A DNA stretch of 39,086 nucleotides from Clostridia bacterium. Its GTDB lineage: Bacteria; Bacillota; Clostridia; UBA1212; UBA1255. The stretch is from positions 1 through 39,086 of the forward strand of contig JAFZSK010000092.1 of the NCBI GenBank assembly GCA_017620915.1, in the 5' to 3' direction. Shown here in pieces: positions 34,775-39,086 of the stretch (position 1 is the first letter of the stretch; the number at the start of each line of letters is the position of its first letter). Position numbers and translations under genes: made by a program. The notes under the pieces were generated by a model, which did no database searches, was not told the origin of the DNA, and saw nothing but the letters and a program-made list of their open reading frames with translations.

Positions 34775-35989
34775 CTATACCTCGAGATTGAAATATTTAT
34801 CGGCGGCTTTTTCACGCATCGGCGTGTCCAGCCGGTTTAACAGGAATATGTATTTGAGCGGGTTGAAGCGCTTGCCGCCGCGGATGGTGTAATCGGTGCC
34901 GTCGCAGACGAAGGTGAGATTGCGGCCGGAGACAACGGAGGCGCTGCTGATCTTGTCCAGCGGAAACTCTTTATCTCCGCAAACGATCCGTCGGTCGTCA
35001 ATGAACACGCGCCCTTTAGCCAGCAGCACGCGCGCCCTGAAGGGCTCGGAAATGAACAGTTTGGCGTCAGCGTCTTCAAAAATGATCTTATCCGGTTCGA
35101 TGTGCATCTCCCGGATAACGTTTTTTTGATGGTTCCACCAGTCGATCATTCGGCTGAAGCAGAAACGCGGGTCTTCGGAATGCAGCTTCAGGTCTTCGCC
35201 GTATTCGACTTTCAGACCGCAATTTGCGCAGCTGATAAACTGCTTTTTAGAGGACAATGTTTCCAGCCCGCCGCATACGGGGCAGGCAAACAGCACGCGC
35301 TCCAGATATTCGGCGCGGTGTTTGCTCTTATATAAATTGCCGCTGTCACTGTCGTAAACGCGCAGATTGTCAACGATCTCCTTGAGCAGGGTGTCGTTGT
35401 CCATTTCGGCGTACTCTTCGGGTGTGATCACGCGCCGGATCGCGCCGCTGAACGGGCCGCGCCGGTTAGAACGTTTGAACCGGGGAGAGACGCCGCTGCC
35501 GCCGCGCATGTTGAACAGTACCAGCGTGGCTCCGGTCTTTTTAATAAACGGCGCGATGGTAGGGGAGATGAAATATTGAAATTCGGCATAGTAGCGGTTG
35601 CCTTCGATGAACAACAGCGCGGAACCGCCGTGTTTGAGCACATTGCTGATCTTAAGTGTGGAGCGGATGTCCACGACGCCCTTTTTTTTAGGGATCACGC
35701 CCAGTGATGAGAACAGTTTTGAACGGAATTTGCCGGCGAAGATGTTGTCGGTGGCGACCGGATATACGGGCCGGTTAAACGAGGGCAATATGCAGAACGG
35801 ATCGGCGTCGGTCTGATGGTTGCTCAGCACCAGCACGCGCTCGCCTTTTTTGATCTTGTATTTGTCGCGGCAGCGGTAGCCGAGAAAGATGCGGGTATAC
35901 AGGAAGGAAAGACCGCGGATGAGCCGGAAGGCAATACTATGGGATTTCCTGACAGGGTTCTTATCTTGCTTTTTATCTGGTTGTTTCAT
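34775..35989 (-). CDS. PlsC-like acyltransferase fused to zinc ribbon and PH-like domain
   Basis: 404 residues. Residues ~45-190 are a PlsC/LPLAT acyltransferase: the catalytic Hx4D motif at His58-Asp63 (NHQTDAD) and the EGNR motif at 129-132 in place of the more usual EGTR. A zinc ribbon follows (Cys236, Cys239, Cys254, Cys257), then a C-terminal beta-rich segment (about 300-380; RVFIDDRRIVCGDKEFPLD) like a bacterial PH domain. The enzyme probably acylates a lysophospholipid or related acceptor at the cytoplasmic face of the membrane. The fusion is unusual, and the zinc ribbon/PH combination recurs in the ABC exporters of this window. It is co-transcribed with gltS, three bases downstream. 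The ribosome site is weak. Confidence 0.83.
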   Translation of the reverse strand: MKQPDKKQDKNPVRKSHSIAFRLIRGLSFLYTRIFLGYRCRDKYKIKKGERVLVLSNHQTDADPFCILPSFNRPVYPVATDNIFAGKFRSKLFSSLGVIPKKKGVVDIRSTLKISNVLKHGGSALLFIEGNRYYAEFQYFISPTIAPFIKKTGATLVLFNMRGGSGVSPRFKRSNRRGPFSGAIRRVITPEEYAEMDNDTLLKEIVDNLRVYDSDSGNLYKSKHRAEYLERVLFACPVCGGLETLSSKKQFISCANCGLKVEYGEDLKLHSEDPRFCFSRMIDWWNHQKNVIREMHIEPDKIIFEDADAKLFISEPFRARVLLAKGRVFIDDRRIVCGDKEFPLDKISSASVVSGRNLTFVCDGTDYTIRGGKRFNPLKYIFLLNRLDTPMREKAADKYFNLEV

Positions 35990-36016
35990 ATATGTCCGGT
36001 TTATGTCCTTCGTTCG

Positions 36017-36033
36017 GCGGTCATCCTGACCGC
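36017..36033 (-). repeat. Inverted repeat in the acyltransferase 5' UTR
   Basis: GCGGTCA, a TCC loop, then TGACCGC: a perfect 7-bp stem about 20-35 bases after the predicted start site. It could stabilise the 5' end of the mRNA or bind a regulator. Confidence 0.45.
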
Positions 36034-36061
36034 GCTCGTCAATAAAATGATATCCTCTTTA

Positions 36062-36090
36062 ATTATATAATAATCTATCCGCCGCGTCAA
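36062..36090 (-). promoter_or_regulatory. Sigma-A promoter for the acyltransferase-gltS operon
   Basis: On the minus strand TTGACG (36090-36085), a 17-base spacer and TATAAT (36067-36062). The start site would be near 36055. Confidence 0.75.
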
Positions 36091-36168
36091 TAATCCCCGT
36101 GTCTAATCTCCGTGTCTGACCCCTTGCTTAAACATGGCCCTTGAACACGGGTCTGTCCCCGTGTTCAA
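36091..36168. repeat. REP-like intergenic repeat with 11-bp hairpin
   Basis: Between two divergent promoters lie repeated CCCGTGTCT / CCGTGTCTGACCCC units, including the 26-base match to gltS at 36108-36133. It ends in a perfect inverted repeat: TTGAACACGGG (36141-36151), loop of six, CCCGTGTTCAA (36158-36168). This style of GGGTCTGTCCCC/GTCTGACCCC palindrome resembles REP elements mobilised by RAYT transposases. No transposase is present here. Confidence 0.6.
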
Positions 36169-36169
36169 C

Positions 36170-36198
36170 TTGATTTTGGCGGGCTTGTGTGGTATACT
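36170..36198 (+). promoter_or_regulatory. Extended -10 promoter for the M50-like/GH78 pair
   Basis: TTGATT (36170-36175), a 17-base spacer and TATACT (36193-36198) preceded by TGG (extended -10). It starts one base after the REP-like hairpin. The leader to ATG 36285 is about 80 bases. Confidence 0.7.
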
Positions 36199-36284
36199 GA
36201 TAAGAGCGGTGTTGACGCCGAAATCAGGTGTTTTGCTGCCGCTAAAACGGGCTCCGCTACGTCCGATCATCCAAGGAGAGACCG

Positions 36285-37013
36285 ATGCCGCATTTTACGC
36301 TGTTATCATCGTTTTTTATGAATTATTCGTCAGCCGACTACTGGCTGGAAAAAATATTGTCCATTCCGGGCATGGTGCTGTTCTTTTCGTTCCGCGGCTT
36401 TTTCCAGGCCTGGGTCGCCAAAAAACTGGGCGATCATCTGCCGGAGCAAAACGGGTTCCTGACCATGAATCCCAAGGCGCATCTGGACCCGCTCGGTTTC
36501 ATCATGCTGGTGCTGGTCGGATTCGGCTTCGGTAAACCAATGCAGTTCGACGGCCGCTTCTATAAGCATCCGAAGCGGGATGGGGCAATTCAGATATTGT
36601 CCGCGCCGGCAGCCGGTATCATACTGGCCTTCGCGGAATATACGGTCTATTATATTTTGCTGCTGATCGGTTTTTTCACCGGGATATTGTCAAATTCGAT
36701 ATACACCATAATTATGCAGATATTTGAGTTGGCATTTTGGATCTCTCTGACGCTGACTGTATTTCTGTTCCTGCCGCTGCCCGGCTTCGATTCATACCGC
36801 CTGATCGTAAACTTCCTGCCGTATAAGACCTATCGCAAACTGTATAACATTGAAAAATACAGCATGTGGATCTTTCTGGGTTTCATACTGCTGCTGCGGC
36901 TGCCGGTCATAGGTGATTTTCTCTCCAAATATCTGATTGAAATACCGGTCAGTGCCCTGGCGTGGCTCGTGACCAGACCGCACACATTGATATATTGGCT
37001 GTTATCCAGGTGA
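36285..37013 (+). CDS. M50 (site-2 protease)-like membrane protein without the HExxH motif
   Basis: 242 residues, ATG 36285 after AAGGAGAG. It has about six membrane helices and the YwhC-type M50 framework: AWVAKKLGD, FLTMNPKAHLDPLGFIMLVLVGFGFGKP, SAPAAGI and FLPLPGFDSYR. The zinc motif HEFAH, which should stand just before AWVA, reads R37-GFF-Q41, so both histidines and the glutamate are gone. The distal aspartate is kept (Asp169), but the usual PPLDG is PGFDS. The frame is otherwise intact, so this looks like a retained pseudoprotease rather than a decaying gene. A binding or chaperone role in the membrane is inferred. The rhamnosidase gene starts four bases after its stop. Confidence 0.85.
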   Translation: MPHFTLLSSFFMNYSSADYWLEKILSIPGMVLFFSFRGFFQAWVAKKLGDHLPEQNGFLTMNPKAHLDPLGFIMLVLVGFGFGKPMQFDGRFYKHPKRDGAIQILSAPAAGIILAFAEYTVYYILLLIGFFTGILSNSIYTIIMQIFELAFWISLTLTVFLFLPLPGFDSYRLIVNFLPYKTYRKLYNIEKYSMWIFLGFILLLRLPVIGDFLSKYLIEIPVSALAWLVTRPHTLIYWLLSR

Positions 37014-37017
37014 CGAA

Positions 37018-39086
37018 ATGAGCAGAAGCGCAAAGATCCTCTGTATTGTATTTGGAATAATAATTGCCGCCGGACTGCTGTACGCGGTATTGACATTTAT
37101 ACCGGACTACCGCACTGAGTCCCGGACTTTCCGGCCGCTTGATCTACGCGTGAACTACCGCGACGACCCGGTGGGAACCGACCTGCGCGAACTTACATTC
37201 AGCTGGCGGTCCGAATCGGAAACGAACGGCATGTTCCAGTCCGCCTACCGCATAGTAGTGAGCGAGCGGCCGGACATGAAGAAATCATACTGGGACAGCG
37301 GCAAAGTCAGTTCAGACTTATCCGCATGTGTTGCGTACGGCGGTCGGATGCTGCAGCCGGAGACAAAATATTACTGGCAGGTCACCGTATGGGATCAGAA
37401 TGACGAATACCGGGCCAGCGAAGAGATAGGCAGTTTCGAGACCTGCGCCGACAGCGCCAAGCTGGAAAAGGCACAGTTCATCGCCGAATATGAAGAATCC
37501 GAGGATGTTAAAGAATACACGATAGAGTTTGACGCTTCGATCCGGTCGGAGGCGCTGGGACTGATGCTGGACGCCCGAAACGATTCGGATTATCTGTTGT
37601 GGCAGTTCAATATCGTAGAGCACGGACGGCTGTATCTGCGCAAGCATGTGTTCTCCGGCGGCGGGTATACGCTGGAGGAAGTGGATATTTCCAACAAATG
37701 CGGCGGCGAGATCGGATACGGCGATACATTTCACGTTGCCGTTAAGTCCGACATGGATGACGTGGTAACGTACGTCAACGGTAACGTCATTGACACTACG
37801 CCCCGCACCCAGGACGCTCCCGGCGGTTTCGGCTTCCGGCAGGCGGGTTATGAAAAAGCTGTCGTGGATGGACTGGTGACCACGGTCCGTTTTGCGGACG
37901 GCTCTCAGAAGACTATTGCTTATAATTATGAACAGGCAGAGAAACCGTTCAGTTTTGACTCAGAAGGCAGCAGCCTTGTTTTGAGTACAAACGGCGGCGA
38001 GCATCATTCGTATGTTTCACTGGTCTCCGGCAGAAGTACTGACAAAAGCGGCGCCGTCATGTTCCGCAAAAGTTTTGAGACCCGGTACGCGCCGGAGGAT
38101 ATCGTCTGTGCCCGCGTATACACGACCGCGCTGGGCAACTTCAACCTGTTCATCAACGGCGTGCGCGTAGGTACCGACGAATTGAAACCCGGCTGGACCG
38201 ATTATCGCAACCGCGCGCAGTATTTTTCTTACGATGTGACCGAACTTGTGCGTCAAAAGGACAATACGCTCTGCGCCTGGGTCACTTCCGGCTGGTGGAA
38301 CGGCGCCGTGTCCTTTGGAACCTACGGGAACCTTGATAACGCGTTCCTGATGCGGCTGGTCATCGAGTACAAAAACGGCCGGACGCAGGAGATACTCACG
38401 GACAATACCTGGGAATGGAACCGCTCGCTGTCCCCGGTGCGGGAAGCGTCAATATATGACGGCGAGACGTACGACGCGGCGTTGACCGACGTTGCCCTTA
38501 ATGCCGGCGGCAGCGATGCTGATTGGCACCGCGTGCGGATCTTTAAAGGGTTTGACGGCGTGTTGTCCCCGGCGGACGGCCCGGAGATCGCGGTGCGCGA
38601 GGAGTACACCCGCATGCCGGGATCCGTCACGATCTATAACGGCACCGAGGACAACGGCTCCGACTACGGCAAGATCAATATCATTTCGCAGCCCGAGCCT
38701 TGCGGCACGTTCACACTAAACGCCGGCGAGACCGCTGTGATCGATCTGGGGCAGAACATGGTAGGCTGGCCGCAATTCACGGTGGATGGTGCGAAAGGCA
38801 CGCTGCTGACGCTGCGCTTCGGCGAGATGCTGAACGATTCCGGCAAAGCATCCCGGGGCAACGACGGCCCCGAAGGCTCTGTCTACACCGCCAACTATCG
38901 CAGCGCGCGCTCCACGAACAAGTATTATCTCGCCGGCGGCGGTCCGGAAACCTATCACACCGAGTACTCCTTCTACGGCTTCAGATACGTGTCGATCACT
39001 GCGTCGGATACCGTTACATTCACGGATTTCCGGGGCATGGTGGTGGGTTCGGTCAATGACGTCACCGGCGGCATCGTGACCTCCGA
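37018..39086 (+). CDS. GH78 alpha-L-rhamnosidase family protein, 3'-truncated by window end
   Basis: The frame is open from ATG 37018 (AGGTG five bases upstream) to the last base: 689 complete codons, no stop. It opens with a hydrophobic segment (about residues 7-27), a signal anchor or signal peptide. A fibronectin-like segment follows (to ~145; ETKYYWQVTVWDQ), then a concanavalin/lectin-like insert (~150-290). The GH78 N-terminal domain comes next (~330-480; LFINGVRVGTDELKPGWTDYRNR and TSGWWNGAVSFG), then the start of the second beta domain (AVIDLGQNMVGWPQF, FYGFRYVSI). The catalytic barrel lies beyond the window. Such enzymes release rhamnose from plant or bacterial glycans outside the cell. 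Translational coupling to the M50-like gene is likely. Confidence 0.88.
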   Translation, partial: MSRSAKILCIVFGIIIAAGLLYAVLTFIPDYRTESRTFRPLDLRVNYRDDPVGTDLRELTFSWRSESETNGMFQSAYRIVVSERPDMKKSYWDSGKVSSDLSACVAYGGRMLQPETKYYWQVTVWDQNDEYRASEEIGSFETCADSAKLEKAQFIAEYEESEDVKEYTIEFDASIRSEALGLMLDARNDSDYLLWQFNIVEHGRLYLRKHVFSGGGYTLEEVDISNKCGGEIGYGDTFHVAVKSDMDDVVTYVNGNVIDTTPRTQDAPGGFGFRQAGYEKAVVDGLVTTVRFADGSQKTIAYNYEQAEKPFSFDSEGSSLVLSTNGGEHHSYVSLVSGRSTDKSGAVMFRKSFETRYAPEDIVCARVYTTALGNFNLFINGVRVGTDELKPGWTDYRNRAQYFSYDVTELVRQKDNTLCAWVTSGWWNGAVSFGTYGNLDNAFLMRLVIEYKNGRTQEILTDNTWEWNRSLSPVREASIYDGETYDAALTDVALNAGGSDADWHRVRIFKGFDGVLSPADGPEIAVREEYTRMPGSVTIYNGTEDNGSDYGKINIISQPEPCGTFTLNAGETAVIDLGQNMVGWPQFTVDGAKGTLLTLRFGEMLNDSGKASRGNDGPEGSVYTANYRSARSTNKYYLAGGGPETYHTEYSFYGFRYVSITASDTVTFTDFRGMVVGSVNDVTGGIVTS

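Noticed and set aside
36141-36168. The hairpin before the M50-like gene as an intrinsic terminator
   Set aside because: No U-tract follows on either strand and it sits between two divergent promoters; a REP-like element fits better.

Overview
The window looks like the chromosome of a strictly anaerobic, fermentative Clostridia-type Firmicute with mid-to-high GC. The evidence is an [FeFe] hydrogenase of the HydAB type, phosphate acetyltransferase plus acetate kinase, a Gram-positive gene order (rpmF, DUF512 radical SAM protein, der, plsY), strong GGAGG-type ribosome binding sites and many lipoproteins with classic lipoboxes. It may be an uncultured gut lineage; nothing in the window fixes the genus. 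I found no tRNA, rRNA, CRISPR array, prophage or insertion sequence.

Layout. 1-2880: the end of hydB and all of hydA, closed by a terminator. 2911-4665: a secreted, membrane-anchored metallophosphoesterase. 4745-13214: a long same-strand run of a flavin reductase, a HlyD-like lipoprotein, a large FtsX-type permease, two ABC ATPases, a cyclophilin-like lipoprotein and a CotH-family lipoprotein, which together read as a cell-envelope exporter locus. 13345-15567: pta-ackA, the acetate/ATP branch that pairs with the hydrogenase for redox balance. 15683-20233: rpmF, DUF512 radical SAM protein, der, plsY and DAHP synthase, tightly packed, ending in a bidirectional terminator shared with mgtE on the minus strand. 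21721-22045: a divergent control region with a strong mgtE promoter, a 34-codon leader ORF and a long inverted repeat. 22046-27216: two ABC exporters flanking a DUF1854 protein. 27343-32615: prepilin peptidase, dCMP deaminase, serA, a small metallophosphoesterase and gpmI, several with their own promoters. 32629-35989 (minus strand): a PC4/YdbC-like DNA-binding protein, a GltS-type glutamate symporter and a PlsC-like acyltransferase. 36285-39086: an M50-like membrane protein lacking its protease motif, then a GH78 alpha-L-rhamnosidase cut by the window end.

Most coding content is ordinary core metabolism. The parts that deserve attention are the mgtE leader (a small ORF whose start is tied up by an 11-bp inverted repeat), the ABC-DUF1854-ABC module with zinc-ribbon and PH-like N-terminal domains, the ABC ATPase carrying an AbrB-like tail, the M50 pseudoprotease, a REP-like repeat that has entered the 3' end of gltS, and phased A-tracts shared by two promoters. 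Functional statements rest on motif recognition by eye; no database search was run.
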